From: CALBZH01 sp964538515
GTDB taxonomy: Bacteria > Desulfobacterota > Syntrophobacteria > Syntrophobacterales > Syntrophobacteraceae
Length of the DNA: 47,883 nucleotides
NCBI GenBank assembly: GCA_964538515.1
Contig: CAZIEW010000040.1
Coordinates: 1-47,883 of the forward strand
Reading direction: 5' to 3'
The position numbers and the translations under genes were made by a program. The notes under the pieces are model-generated. The model was not told where the DNA came from and ran no database searches. It was given only the letters and a program-made list of their open reading frames with translations. How positions within the stretch are numbered: position 1 is the first letter of the stretch; every line of letters begins with the position of its first letter. Positions 1 to 8,299 of this stretch are shown here, piece by piece.

Positions 1-79
1 TTTTCTGCAGCATCTGGAGCGTTGAATCGCAAATGGTCACATCCCGATAATTGATCACTTTTTTCTTTTCGTCGGCCAT
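1..79 (-). CDS. Partial gene start, possibly CO dehydrogenase catalytic subunit (CooS)
   Basis: The minus strand shows an ATG at 79-77 preceded by a GAGGAG Shine-Dalgarno sequence. It opens a 26-residue N-terminus running off the left edge: MADEKKKVINYRDVTICDST, then LQMLQK. The pattern of a charged start followed by a Cys/Asp-Ser/Thr and 'MLQKA'-like helix resembles N-termini of anaerobic carbon monoxide dehydrogenases, and a CooC-type maturation ATPase lies about 10 kb away. That functional guess is weak because no metal-binding motif is inside the window. What is well supported is that a real gene starts here. Confidence 0.5.
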   Translation of the reverse strand, partial: MADEKKKVINYRDVTICDSTLQMLQK

Positions 80-483
80 ATGGTGGGTCTCCTCGTAATG
101 GGTTTGTATGCGCTAAGGTCCATTCAGCATGATTTATCATGGGCAAATTGTGTGCCTCAGCTTGTTCGAGTATATGATGCAATAATTACAATCGGTTAAT
201 GGGTTTTTGAGCAGGCATCGCGATCGCTCGGTATTCCATTCTGGTGAAAGTCATTCCTCGATGGAATAGCAATTTGGAGGAGAGGGCTGGGTATCCCCTG
301 GCGTCTGCTCCCCATGGTTCTGTCGGGAATTCGTTTTCCGCGCGCCGAAGGGATCAATGTTACGTTGAACGCGGCTGTCGTCCGGTATATTGTGGCTCAT
401 CGGTGGTCATAGAGGATGAGGAATCGGAAACGCTCAGCCGTCTGAAGCCAGCCAACCCGGCAGCATGAGAGAGGATCGACCCC
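80..483. other. 404-bp intergenic region between divergent genes
   Basis: This region separates the minus-strand edge gene from the plus-strand cyclase gene. It holds a short perfect inverted repeat CATGATTTATCATG at 128-141 upstream of the edge gene, and a weak promoter-like TTGAAC (365-370) with TATTGT (388-393), 17 bp apart, upstream of the cyclase. A GTG-initiated frame at 244-468 has no recognisable protein character and is not called. Confidence 0.4.
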
Positions 484-1956
484 ATGCCCGCGCTTTTAAT
501 AGAAGGAGAGGAAGACTCCCACGAACTGTTCGTCCTTGACAAGCCTCAGATCACAATCGGTCGCAATCACGCAGCAAGCGGTATTGTGAACGACGTCAAC
601 CTGCCAGACCGCACGGTGTCGCGGCGCCACGCCAGAATTGTTCAGGAGGGAGAAGGCTACTTCATCGAAGATCTTGGAAGTGAGAATCGGGTCATCGTAA
701 ACGATCGACCCGTCCGTCGCATTCCGCTCGGTGATGGCGACCGCATCTCCATCGGGCGTTATACGCTTGTGTTCCAGTCCCAGCGCATCAAGTCCGTTGA
801 TCCGAAAGGGTACACCGTCGGTCCGTTGGACCCGTGCAAAACGATGGATCTCAATTACCTGATCCTGCACCAGCTGAGCGACCTTCTCGTGACGGTGACA
901 ACGGTGGATGAGTTTCTGAACGCCGCGATGGATCTCATCTTAAGCAGCCTCCGGGCCAGCACTGGAATGCTGTTGCTTCGCAACCCAGACGGCACCCTGC
1001 GGGAAGCCATCAGCCGCAGCCCTTCAGACGCTTTCAGCCGCAGCATGGTCGAGCAGGCCATGCAGACTCGAACGGCCATCATGACGGGCCTTGATTATTC
1101 GCCCACCGAAACCATGGTGGTTCGTGGCATCCGATCGGCCTTGTGCGCTCCCCTGATCCACGAAGGGGGCGTTTTGGGAGCCGTTTATGTCGAGAGCCCC
1201 CAGATTGGCTGCTTCAGCGAAGACAGTCTGGTGCTCCTCACCGTAACCGCCAATCAAGTGGCATCAGGCCTCGAGAAGGCGGCCTTGAACGAACAGCTCT
1301 ACAAGGAAATCCTCATTCGCAAGAATTTGGAGCGCTTTCTCTCCCCGAATGTGGCGCGCCGCATCGCGGAGGATTCCTCCGCACGGGGTGAGCTTGCCCT
1401 TCAGACGGACCGTTTGCAAGTGTCGGTGCTGTTTGCCGACATCCAGGGGTTCACGTTGTTGAGCGAGCGGCTGGATGCCGGGGAGATCGCCGATCTGCTC
1501 ACTCGTTACTTCACCTTGATGACAGATGTCCTTTTTCGTTGGGAAGGCACGCTGGACAAATATTTGGGGGATGGACTGCTCGCCATCTTCGGAGCGCCCT
1601 TCCGATACGCTGACCACGGGCTGCGGGCGGTTCGGTGCGCACTCGAAATGCTCGAGAAGCAAAAGGAATACTCGCGTGGACTGCCGGAAGACCGCCAGTT
1701 CAACATACGGATCGGCATCAACACCGGGGAAGTTGTGGCCGGATATCTGGGATCGCCCCAAAGAATGGAGTACACGGTGCTCGGAGAAACGGTGGTCATC
1801 GCCAACCGACTCCAAGCATTGGCACAACCCGGGACGGTCTACGTGGGAAGACCCACCTATGAGCTCGTCAAGGATTACTTTCGCGTGGAGTACGTCGATC
1901 GCATTCCCACTCCCAAAGGACGCAACATCATCGATGTCTATTGCATTTCTGGGTAG
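484..1956 (+). CDS. FHA-GAF-class III nucleotide cyclase
   Basis: A 490-residue, probably cytoplasmic signalling protein. Domains in order: a forkhead-associated domain at about 20-105 (phosphothreonine binding; GRNH, SRRHA and NR..VN motifs), a GAF domain at about 120-270, and a class III adenylate/guanylate cyclase domain at about 300-490. Both metal-binding aspartates are present in FADIQGFT and DKYLGDG, and the substrate lysine of DKYLGDG is present. The segment usually read as GD(T/A)VNxAxRL is GETVVIANRL here. The adenine-selecting Asp is Glu and the transition-state Asn is Val, while the Arg is kept, so activity or base choice may be altered. ATG 484 has GAGAGG upstream. It converges with the HTH gene 36 bp away. 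Phosphopeptide binding would be the likely input. Confidence 0.9.
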   Translation: MPALLIEGEEDSHELFVLDKPQITIGRNHAASGIVNDVNLPDRTVSRRHARIVQEGEGYFIEDLGSENRVIVNDRPVRRIPLGDGDRISIGRYTLVFQSQRIKSVDPKGYTVGPLDPCKTMDLNYLILHQLSDLLVTVTTVDEFLNAAMDLILSSLRASTGMLLLRNPDGTLREAISRSPSDAFSRSMVEQAMQTRTAIMTGLDYSPTETMVVRGIRSALCAPLIHEGGVLGAVYVESPQIGCFSEDSLVLLTVTANQVASGLEKAALNEQLYKEILIRKNLERFLSPNVARRIAEDSSARGELALQTDRLQVSVLFADIQGFTLLSERLDAGEIADLLTRYFTLMTDVLFRWEGTLDKYLGDGLLAIFGAPFRYADHGLRAVRCALEMLEKQKEYSRGLPEDRQFNIRIGINTGEVVAGYLGSPQRMEYTVLGETVVIANRLQALAQPGTVYVGRPTYELVKDYFRVEYVDRIPTPKGRNIIDVYCISG

Positions 1957-1992
1957 TACGTCGACTGCTGAGGCGGTTGCGTTCGTCCTAAG

Positions 1993-2532
1993 TCACCGTT
2001 GCCACCACTGCTTTTGGGACTGAAACCTGCTCAGCTGCTCTTCCAGCTGCCGGATGCGCTCCCTTGCTGCGGCCAGCTCAGTTTTCGCGATGGACTTTCT
2101 GTTTTCATCGGACTTGAGCCGAGCTAGGGCAAGGTCGAGCTCTCTCTCGCGTTGAGCCACACCTGCGAGCCTGGAGTCGCGCTCGGAGCGATCAGCCAAA
2201 AGAATTTCATTCTGCTTCCTTAGCTCGCCAAGCTCGATGAGCAACGCCTCGTATCGGGCTCGCGAGAGGGTCACCATGTCGCATGGCTGTGTCCTCATGT
2301 CCCTATTAGGACTGTCCGTGTCTCGATGCTGCAACACTGATTTTTGTGAGAATAAAAACCTACTCTTTGCCAATTCACTGGAGTCAATATATGTCCGCAT
2401 ACCCATTTTGACCTTAGTCAGATGTCCCTTGGCCAAATAGCGTTGAATCGTCTTCAGGCTCACACCGAGGCGCTCAGCGGCCGTTTGAATGCTGATCAGT
2501 CGATCACGAAAACCTTCATTCTCTTTATCCAT
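1993..2532 (-). CDS. HTH (excisionase/MerR-like) protein with C-terminal coiled coil
   Basis: A 179-residue protein. Residues about 8-60 form a helix-turn-helix of the excisionase/HTH_17 type (ISIQTAAERLGVSLKTIQRY followed by a wing ending in YIDSSEL). Residues about 100-175 are a heptad-rich, charged coiled coil with LEEQL near the end. The ATG at 2532 is chosen because AAGGAAATGAC precedes it; longer upstream frames have no ribosome site and would run into the divergent gene. It is probably a dimeric DNA-binding regulator. It is transcribed divergently from the CheZ gene, 238 bp apart, so it could control cheZ and itself. No ligand or partner domain is visible. Confidence 0.75.
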   Translation of the reverse strand: MDKENEGFRDRLISIQTAAERLGVSLKTIQRYLAKGHLTKVKMGMRTYIDSSELAKSRFLFSQKSVLQHRDTDSPNRDMRTQPCDMVTLSRARYEALLIELGELRKQNEILLADRSERDSRLAGVAQRERELDLALARLKSDENRKSIAKTELAAARERIRQLEEQLSRFQSQKQWWQR

Positions 2533-2770
2533 TGTCATTTCCTTTGTCGTGAGTGGAACGCGTCCTGCAAGGTGCTGAGCGCATGGGCGCGATCGCAACC
2601 AGTGCGAAGCGTCCTGGCATTTTCTCAGTTGGCCGTCGACATTGCAACGCCAGCTTGCTAATTTGTCCAAAGGTGCAACCGTGGAACGGCTCTCTATTTG
2701 CAGAAGCCGCCTCATCTGGTCAGTAATTCCGAATTGCTCGGCATCGAGGGTTCTCACACAAGGAAGCGAC

Positions 2771-4156
2771 ATGAAGAAATCTCAGTTGAAGGAGCTTGTC
2801 GATAAGCTTGCAGCCGCGGAGGAGCAAATGGCCGCCTTGGAGCGAGGCGAGATCACGACAGCTCAGTCGGTGGAGAGCGTGTCTCAGATTCTCAGCGAAT
2901 TCCACAGCTCGGCCGCCGATCGAGGTGTGAAAGCCTTGGCGCAGGTCGGATTGAAGCTTGAGCAGTTTGTCAAAACTCCATCTATTGGTGCCGAACAGTT
3001 GACAACGATCTCGTTTGCTCTCGGAGTGCTCCGTGGTGGTCTTCAGGAAGGCAGCTCCGAGGGAATACGAGCTGCCATGGTGGAAACCCTGGAGCTCATC
3101 GGCCTGGAGCCGATGGTCATGTCCATGCCGTATTCGAAGCCGAGCGCTCCGTCAAGAAAGCAGGAGGGCTCTTGGACGGTTGATTCCATCGAAACGGCTC
3201 CACCCCAGCAAGAGCCGGCTAGGGCCGAGGAAGCAGCGGTTCAGCCTCCTCCCGCGACCGCACCATCAGCCGGAAAGGTTTCAGGGCTTACCGGTCGTCT
3301 AGGTGGAAAGATTCTCCAGGGGGAAGAGGGGCCGGACGGAGCGCTTCGGGTCGAGCTTCCCGCGGAGAGTGTGGAGAAAGTGGAGTTTCTTTTGAGCCCT
3401 TTTGACGCGGAAGACACGCTTACGCAGCAGCTGGTTTCCCAGGATGATCGCGTGGAGAACATCCTGAAGTCGGTGAAGGATTTCATGGCCTCCTTCGCCG
3501 AGGGAAACATGGACAAGGCTCAGGGCATATTGAAAGAGCTTGCGGAAATGCAGGAGGAAGGAGGCGAGCTCTTCTCGGAGATCGGGGGGCTCGCACGCCT
3601 CCTCCACAGCTCCTTTAAGAACATCTCGCAGACCCTCGATCCCGAGCTCCGAGAGATCCTCGAAGACCGTATTCCGGATTCCGGCAACAGGCTGGAGCAC
3701 ATTCTTCAATTGACGGAGGAGGCGGCCACCACAACTCTGGATCATGTCGAGACGATTCGCAAGCGGATGGAGCAGGATTCACAGAGACTGAGTCAAATTG
3801 GCCGGCACCTCGTCAAGCTCAAGCCCGTCGGCGACGTGGCCCAACATCGGATGGATGAGAACTTGGCGCTGCTTTCTGAAATGCAGGAGTCTCTGGAGCA
3901 GACGGGCAAGGATCTTGAGGTCATCCTGACATCCCAGGGATATCAGGACTTGACGGGACAAATCATTCAGAAAGTCGTCAATTTCCAGAATGACCTCGAG
4001 TCCAAGCTGGTCGGGCTGGTTTCGACCTTTGGCATGAAAGTCAGTCCGGGCAAGAAATATACTGAGGAGCTTTATGGCCCGGCACATGACAAAGTGGAGG
4101 GTGCACTGCATTCTCAGGACGATATTGACGCGTTGTTGGCCAGTTTCGGATTCTAA
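2771..4156 (+). CDS. cheZ: CheZ-type CheY-P phosphatase with long N-terminal extension
   Basis: A 461-residue protein, about twice the length of enterobacterial CheZ. Residues about 300-461 are CheZ: DSGNRLEHILQLTEEAA at 303-319, the catalytic motif SQGYQDLTGQIIQKVV with Asp393 and Gln397 (matching Asp143/Gln147 of E. coli CheZ), and the C-terminal CheY-tethering helix SQDDIDALLASFGF at 448-461. Residues 1-120 form an extra helical domain, followed by a Pro/Glu/Ala-rich linker (about 120-170) and another helical segment. ATG 2771 has AGGAAGCGAC upstream. CheZ dephosphorylates CheY-P and ends the motor signal. No che or flagellar gene is nearby, so it is an orphan here. Confidence 0.9.
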   Translation: MKKSQLKELVDKLAAAEEQMAALERGEITTAQSVESVSQILSEFHSSAADRGVKALAQVGLKLEQFVKTPSIGAEQLTTISFALGVLRGGLQEGSSEGIRAAMVETLELIGLEPMVMSMPYSKPSAPSRKQEGSWTVDSIETAPPQQEPARAEEAAVQPPPATAPSAGKVSGLTGRLGGKILQGEEGPDGALRVELPAESVEKVEFLLSPFDAEDTLTQQLVSQDDRVENILKSVKDFMASFAEGNMDKAQGILKELAEMQEEGGELFSEIGGLARLLHSSFKNISQTLDPELREILEDRIPDSGNRLEHILQLTEEAATTTLDHVETIRKRMEQDSQRLSQIGRHLVKLKPVGDVAQHRMDENLALLSEMQESLEQTGKDLEVILTSQGYQDLTGQIIQKVVNFQNDLESKLVGLVSTFGMKVSPGKKYTEELYGPAHDKVEGALHSQDDIDALLASFGF

Positions 4157-4600
4157 CACTTCCGTTTTCAAACGCTCGATGGGTTAGGACTTGACCAAGA
4201 TGTTATTATTGAAGTCGGAAAGAAACATCTCTTTCCTCCTCCGGGAGAGAGTCAGGTTCCCCTCCTCCTTCCTGGCTCTCTCTTCCGCTCCCATGAAGGA
4301 TCAAACGGGGATTCATCGCACCGATTGGAATCACGGGCACTGAAAGCCAGACTTTTCATGCAGTTATCAGGGTTCAGGCTCGACCTACCACAAAAAGCGT
4401 AAGGTGTTTTTTTGCATAAAATACTTGTTTTGCCTGATTTACCTTTTTGTAAGAATAGGTCAGAAGAGAAGAAACAGCTTACCACCTCGTGCCCCTGATC
4501 TGGGAGTGTCTCGCCTGATCCCTGCTCGCTGTACTGATTCGAGGTCTCATCGTCTCAGGGTGTGGGTCCGCAACAGATGGATTGAGAGGAGGTCGGAATA
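4157..4600. other. 444-bp intergenic region after cheZ
   Basis: No convincing gene. It contains a hairpin (4245-4282) that could end cheZ transcription. Further on, an AT-rich tract at about 4395-4455 with runs of T is the likely promoter zone for the gene at 4601, but no clean -35/-10 pair with ideal spacing was found. Confidence 0.5.
4245..4282 (+). terminator. Possible terminator hairpin downstream of cheZ
   Basis: GAGAGAGTCAGG (4245-4256) pairs with CCTGGCTCTCTC (4271-4282) over 12 positions with one G-U pair and a 14-nt pyrimidine loop. The tail TTCCGCTCCC is pyrimidine-rich but not a true U-run, so termination is plausible rather than certain. Confidence 0.4.
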
Positions 4601-5152
4601 ATGAGCAACTCCAGGCAAAGCAGGCGCAGGAAATTGACAAACGGGGTGTGCACACGCCAGGAGGCCGGCCGACGCTCAGCGGCGTGGGATGAATCGGCCC
4701 GCTGCTCGAGCCTATTGGCTGACTGGTCAGACCCCGTGCCGCGCGCCGACATCCTCGCCGCTTACGAGAAGATCCTTGAATCTCACCTGACGCCTCTAAA
4801 CGAGGTATCGGTCCTTCCTTTTTCGAAGGAGACCATTCGAAAGGCCATTCGGGAGGAGCTAGCGGAGAGCCCGGATTACGAGTCTCGAAATCATCTGGAA
4901 ATGGCCTTCGTGCAGTTGGAATCCTTCGTTCCCCCCGAGGACTATCAGTTGGTTGAGGACTTCAAGAAGTTGAGCGGCATAGCCCAGAAAATGGCACGGA
5001 GCGGGGATCCGAGGGATCTTATGGAGTCTTGGAGACTGGTTAGGCAGCTGTCCGGGGATAAAGTCGTGAGGATTTTCGAGATGATTTCGGACAAAATGCG
5101 ACGGCGGCTCGAAGAAGCCAGGTCCATCGGGCTTCGATCTTCCGCCCGTTGA
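4601..5152 (+). CDS. Conserved-looking hypothetical protein, helical
   Basis: A 183-residue protein that I do not recognise. ATG 4601 follows GAGGAGGTCGGAATA. The N-terminal 30 residues are basic and polar (SRQSRRRK), and the rest is predicted mostly helical and amphipathic (for example EKILESHLTPL, FKKLSGIAQKMARSG, KVVRIFEMISDKMRRRLEEA), with no signal peptide, membrane segment or cysteine motif. It is likely a soluble adaptor or regulatory protein. It converges with the gene at 5161 with only 8 bp between them, and a hairpin spans both stop codons. It is not close enough to cheZ to assume an operon. Confidence 0.6.
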   Translation: MSNSRQSRRRKLTNGVCTRQEAGRRSAAWDESARCSSLLADWSDPVPRADILAAYEKILESHLTPLNEVSVLPFSKETIRKAIREELAESPDYESRNHLEMAFVQLESFVPPEDYQLVEDFKKLSGIAQKMARSGDPRDLMESWRLVRQLSGDKVVRIFEMISDKMRRRLEEARSIGLRSSAR

Positions 5153-5168
5153 GCCTGCTTTCAGGCTC
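5151..5168. terminator. Bidirectional hairpin covering two convergent stop codons
   Basis: GAGCCTG (5151-5157), loop CTTT, CAGGCTC (5162-5168) form a perfect 7-bp stem. The plus-strand stop (5150-5152) and the minus-strand stop (5161-5163) lie in it. The plus-strand tail CCTCTGCTTTCCC is pyrimidine-rich. It probably acts as a shared terminator or 3'-end stabiliser. Confidence 0.45.
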
Positions 5169-5793
5169 CCTCTGCTTTCCCGACCTTTTTGACGGCCAGA
5201 CCTCGGGTTTTGTATACATCCTTCAGAATGACTTTTAATCGATCTCGGTCTACGGGCAGCGCTAGATGGAGCTGCCTCAGGACTTCTTCCACAAACTCGA
5301 CCCCGTCGTCCAGCACTGGCAGTGCGCCGAGACCCTCCAGCGTGAAATAGCCCCAGACTTTGAACGGCAGCGAATAATCGGGCTGCTCCGAGAGCTCGAT
5401 GAAGTCGTAAATCACTTCGCTTCCCTCCTCGAAGAGGAAGGATCGATCCTTGACGGGCAGCACAACGCGCTCGCAGACAAGCTCGAGGCCGTACTTCCGA
5501 CGGAGATAGTCTTCCAGCGCCATCGCTTCCATTTCGGTGAAATGACGGTCCACAAAGCGCTCGAATGGCCGTCGGAGCTCCGCGTCCAGGTCGGCGTATC
5601 CTGCGATGGCCTCCGCATAGGAAACCGGGGGCAGGTCACGCTCCAGACAGTACCAGTGGAAGACGACGTCCTCGAAGGTGGCTTCACCTTTCACGAAAGC
5701 GCCCGTTGAGTGGGCGCGGTAAAGGCAAGGCTGCGAGTCGTCAGGCGATCCTTGCTTCGATTTGCCGCCAGAGATCACCCTAAACCGCTTCAT
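5161..5793 (-). CDS. Hypothetical acidic protein
   Basis: A 210-residue soluble protein of unknown function. ATG 5793 is preceded by AAGGGGGGAG. No signal peptide, membrane helix or known catalytic motif is seen. The sequence alternates strands and helices, with an acidic middle part (FLFEEGSEVIYDFIEL) and a basic C-terminus (RDRLKVILKDVYKTRGLAVKK). It is divergent from the CBS-domain gene (126 bp between starts), so the two may share a regulatory region. Confidence 0.6.
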   Translation of the reverse strand: MKRFRVISGGKSKQGSPDDSQPCLYRAHSTGAFVKGEATFEDVVFHWYCLERDLPPVSYAEAIAGYADLDAELRRPFERFVDRHFTEMEAMALEDYLRRKYGLELVCERVVLPVKDRSFLFEEGSEVIYDFIELSEQPDYSLPFKVWGYFTLEGLGALPVLDDGVEFVEEVLRQLHLALPVDRDRLKVILKDVYKTRGLAVKKVGKAEGA

Positions 5794-5919
5794 ACTCCCC
5801 CCTTGCTCTCCGTTCTCCCAGGTCGCGTAAAAAGCTTTGTGGTCAACGTTGAGTCACTGTTAATATGGCCCGGGCATTCGGCCTGTACACAAACTCATCG
5901 ACGCAACAAAGGAGCCATC

Positions 5920-6387
5920 ATGATTAGAGCCCAAGATATCATGGTCAAGGATGTTCTGACAGTCACTCCTGAGACCAGTATTCAAGATGCCGTCAAATTG
6001 CTCCTCGATCGGCGCATCAACGGGGTGCCTGTCGTCGACCGGAAGGACAAGCTGGTCGGTATTTTGTGTCAAAGCGATCTGATCGCTCAGCAAAAGCGGG
6101 TACCATTGCCGTCGGTGTTCACCCTGCTCGACAGCTTCATTCCGTTGAGCTCCATGAAGAGCCTCGACAAGGAGATTCAAAAAATGGCCGCATTTGTCGT
6201 CGCCGACGCCATGACGGCAAATCCTGTTACGGTGCGACCGGAGACTGGACTTGAAGAAATTGCCACGCTGATGGTGGAGAAGAAGTACCATACGCTTCCG
6301 GTCATAGGAGAAGACGGGAAATTGGTTGGCGTGATAGGCAAGGAGGACATCCTCAAGACTCTCCTGTCGAGCCGCGCCGAAAGTTGA
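5920..6387 (+). CDS. Tandem CBS-domain protein
   Basis: A 155-residue protein made of two CBS domains. The first starts MIRAQDIMVKDVLTVTPETS and has NGVPVVD.KDKLVGILCQSDL (about 1-60). The second has VADAMTANPVTVRPETGLEE and TLPVIGEDGKLVGVIGKEDI (about 88-150). Such pairs form a Bateman module that binds adenosine nucleotides and reports energy state. No effector domain is attached, so it would act on a partner or only as a sensor. ATG 5920 is chosen because AAAGGAG lies 7 bp upstream; the frame extends further upstream but has no ribosome site there. Confidence 0.88.
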   Translation: MIRAQDIMVKDVLTVTPETSIQDAVKLLLDRRINGVPVVDRKDKLVGILCQSDLIAQQKRVPLPSVFTLLDSFIPLSSMKSLDKEIQKMAAFVVADAMTANPVTVRPETGLEEIATLMVEKKYHTLPVIGEDGKLVGVIGKEDILKTLLSSRAES

Positions 6388-6465
6388 CCTGCATCAGAGG
6401 ATCCCTCCTGCGCGACAGGTCGTCCGACCACGCGTTTTTCGGCATCGGCGGTAAGGGCTCGGGGC

Positions 6466-8136
6466 TCATTCTGAGAAAAGACGGCCCACATCTTTGATGA
6501 TAAGCAGAGGGGCGTTGGCTCTGCCGTCACGGTCCAGCTGGAAGACAATGTCAAGAGGTCCCTCAAGGTGCTCTCCGACAGCCGAAAGCGCTCTGCTGCC
6601 CCGCCAGAAGACTGCCGGAAGCCTGCTTGCGACCGTCATCGAGACATGCTCCATGCCTTTCCCGAAGCGCCGTACGACGCTCACTCGAATCCCCCTGGCA
6701 ACAAACGTGGGCCGGGGGTTACCAGGACCGTGCGGCTCCAGCGCGCCGAGTGATTGGAGGAGCTCTTCGGTTGCGAGCTCCACGGGAAGCTCCATATCAA
6801 CACGCCCGACGGGCACGAAGGTCTCCATCGGCGACTCCGAAGCGATCTTTTCAAAGGCTTCGGCAAAGGCGTCGAGCTTGTCGATCGAAAGCGTCAAGCC
6901 CCCCGCCATTTTGTGTCCCCCCCATTTCAAGAGCAGATCTCCGGTCTTCTGCAAGGCGTGGTGGAGGTCGAAGCCAGGAATGCTGCGAGCGGACCCCCGC
7001 GCGATTCTTTTTTCTGGATCGACGGCCAGGATAATCGAGGGGCCATAAAGGAGCTCCTGCTGAACCCGTGACGCGATAATCCCCAAAAGGCCCACTGGCC
7101 AGCCTGGATCGGCCAGGACCAAGGTCCTGTGCCCATCGACGCTGTCTGTAAACCGCGTGGTGATCTCTCTCAGAATCGCTTCCTCTTGGGCTTGTCGTCG
7201 TTGGTTGAGCTGGTTCAGCACCAGAGCCCCTTGATCGATGGATGCAGCATCCTCCCCCATGAGAAGATCATAGGCGATCCTGGGGGAGGCCATGCGCCCG
7301 GCGGCGTTGATACGGGGTGCAAGCTGAAATCCGACGTGGCCGGCATTGAGCCGTTTCCCGCCAAGCCCCGCATACTCAGCGATCTTTGAGAGGGGAGGAA
7401 ATGGACTGGTGTTGAGCGCCACAAGGCCGTTTCTCGCGATAATGCGGTTTCCGTCCACGAGCGGCACCAGGTCAGCCAATGTGCCGACGGCGGCCAGCGC
7501 CAGGTACTTGCCCCCAAGCGACACGCTCGGATACGCGCCGGACAATGCTTTGCGAAGACGGGTCAGGAAGAGAAGGGTTAGACCGGAAGAGCACAGCTCC
7601 TTGAATCGCGACGGACAACCGGGCTGCTTGGGGTTGATCAGGATGCTCGCCGGCGCAGCGCCAGGCTCGCCAACTTCATGGTGATCGATCACGACCGTGT
7701 CGGCTCCGATCTCCTTTGCCGCGGTGATCGCCTGAACATCATGGGTGCCGCAGTCCATGGCGATGAAGAGTGACGCGTCGGGGTGGTCGAGAACCGCGCG
7801 CAACGGCATGCCATACCCTTCGGAGCGGTCCGGCAGAACGGTATCAAAATTGTCATAGCCAATTTCTCGAAGGAACAGAGACATTTGGACGGCAGAGGTG
7901 ATGCCGTCGCAATCGTAATCAGCAACGAGCACGATCCGGCTTCGCCGCCTGAGGTGCGAAGCCACAAGCTCAGCCCCTTCCATCATGCCGCAGCAGTCGC
8001 AATGGACCTCCAGATCGGCTAAAGGCGTCTTCAGAAACGACGCGTCAACCCCTCGGTTCCTGAAAAGGGTCTCCAGCACTTCCTCGCCGCTGCGGGGAAG
8101 GCGCGGTTCAGCCAGCTGCCAACGCTTCGATTGCAT
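6466..8136 (-). CDS. recJ: Single-stranded-DNA-specific 5'-3' exonuclease RecJ
   Basis: A 556-residue DHH/DHHA1 phosphoesterase, the usual RecJ size. Visible motifs are DYDCDG (73-78, motif I), MDCGTHD (motif II), IDHHEVG (motif III), a GKYLALAAVGTLADLVPL segment, LGIIASR, GGHKMAGGL of DHHA1 and a C-terminal OB-like region. It degrades 5'-ended single strands in recombination, mismatch repair and base excision repair, using two Mn/Mg ions. ATG 8136 lacks a strong Shine-Dalgarno. It is on the same strand as the photolyase gene 163 bp upstream, giving a small repair group. Confidence 0.95.
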   Translation of the reverse strand: MQSKRWQLAEPRLPRSGEEVLETLFRNRGVDASFLKTPLADLEVHCDCCGMMEGAELVASHLRRRSRIVLVADYDCDGITSAVQMSLFLREIGYDNFDTVLPDRSEGYGMPLRAVLDHPDASLFIAMDCGTHDVQAITAAKEIGADTVVIDHHEVGEPGAAPASILINPKQPGCPSRFKELCSSGLTLLFLTRLRKALSGAYPSVSLGGKYLALAAVGTLADLVPLVDGNRIIARNGLVALNTSPFPPLSKIAEYAGLGGKRLNAGHVGFQLAPRINAAGRMASPRIAYDLLMGEDAASIDQGALVLNQLNQRRQAQEEAILREITTRFTDSVDGHRTLVLADPGWPVGLLGIIASRVQQELLYGPSIILAVDPEKRIARGSARSIPGFDLHHALQKTGDLLLKWGGHKMAGGLTLSIDKLDAFAEAFEKIASESPMETFVPVGRVDMELPVELATEELLQSLGALEPHGPGNPRPTFVARGIRVSVVRRFGKGMEHVSMTVASRLPAVFWRGSRALSAVGEHLEGPLDIVFQLDRDGRANAPLLIIKDVGRLFSE

Positions 8137-8299
8137 GGGAGTGCTCGGGTGTCAGGTTTCAGGCTCATGAGATCGGGAAGAACAAGCCCCTTCCGGTGAG
8201 GAATGCGTCTGGGGCGGTTGGCCTCTTCCAGCCCATCGGCGCGCGGGAGGCGAGGCTCGCCCGGGTGTCCCACGCCGTCGGGGATGCGCTTCGAATCGC

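Noticed and set aside
244..468. A 74-codon GTG frame upstream of the cyclase gene
   Set aside because: No ribosome site, no protein-like composition, and it overlaps the likely promoter region.
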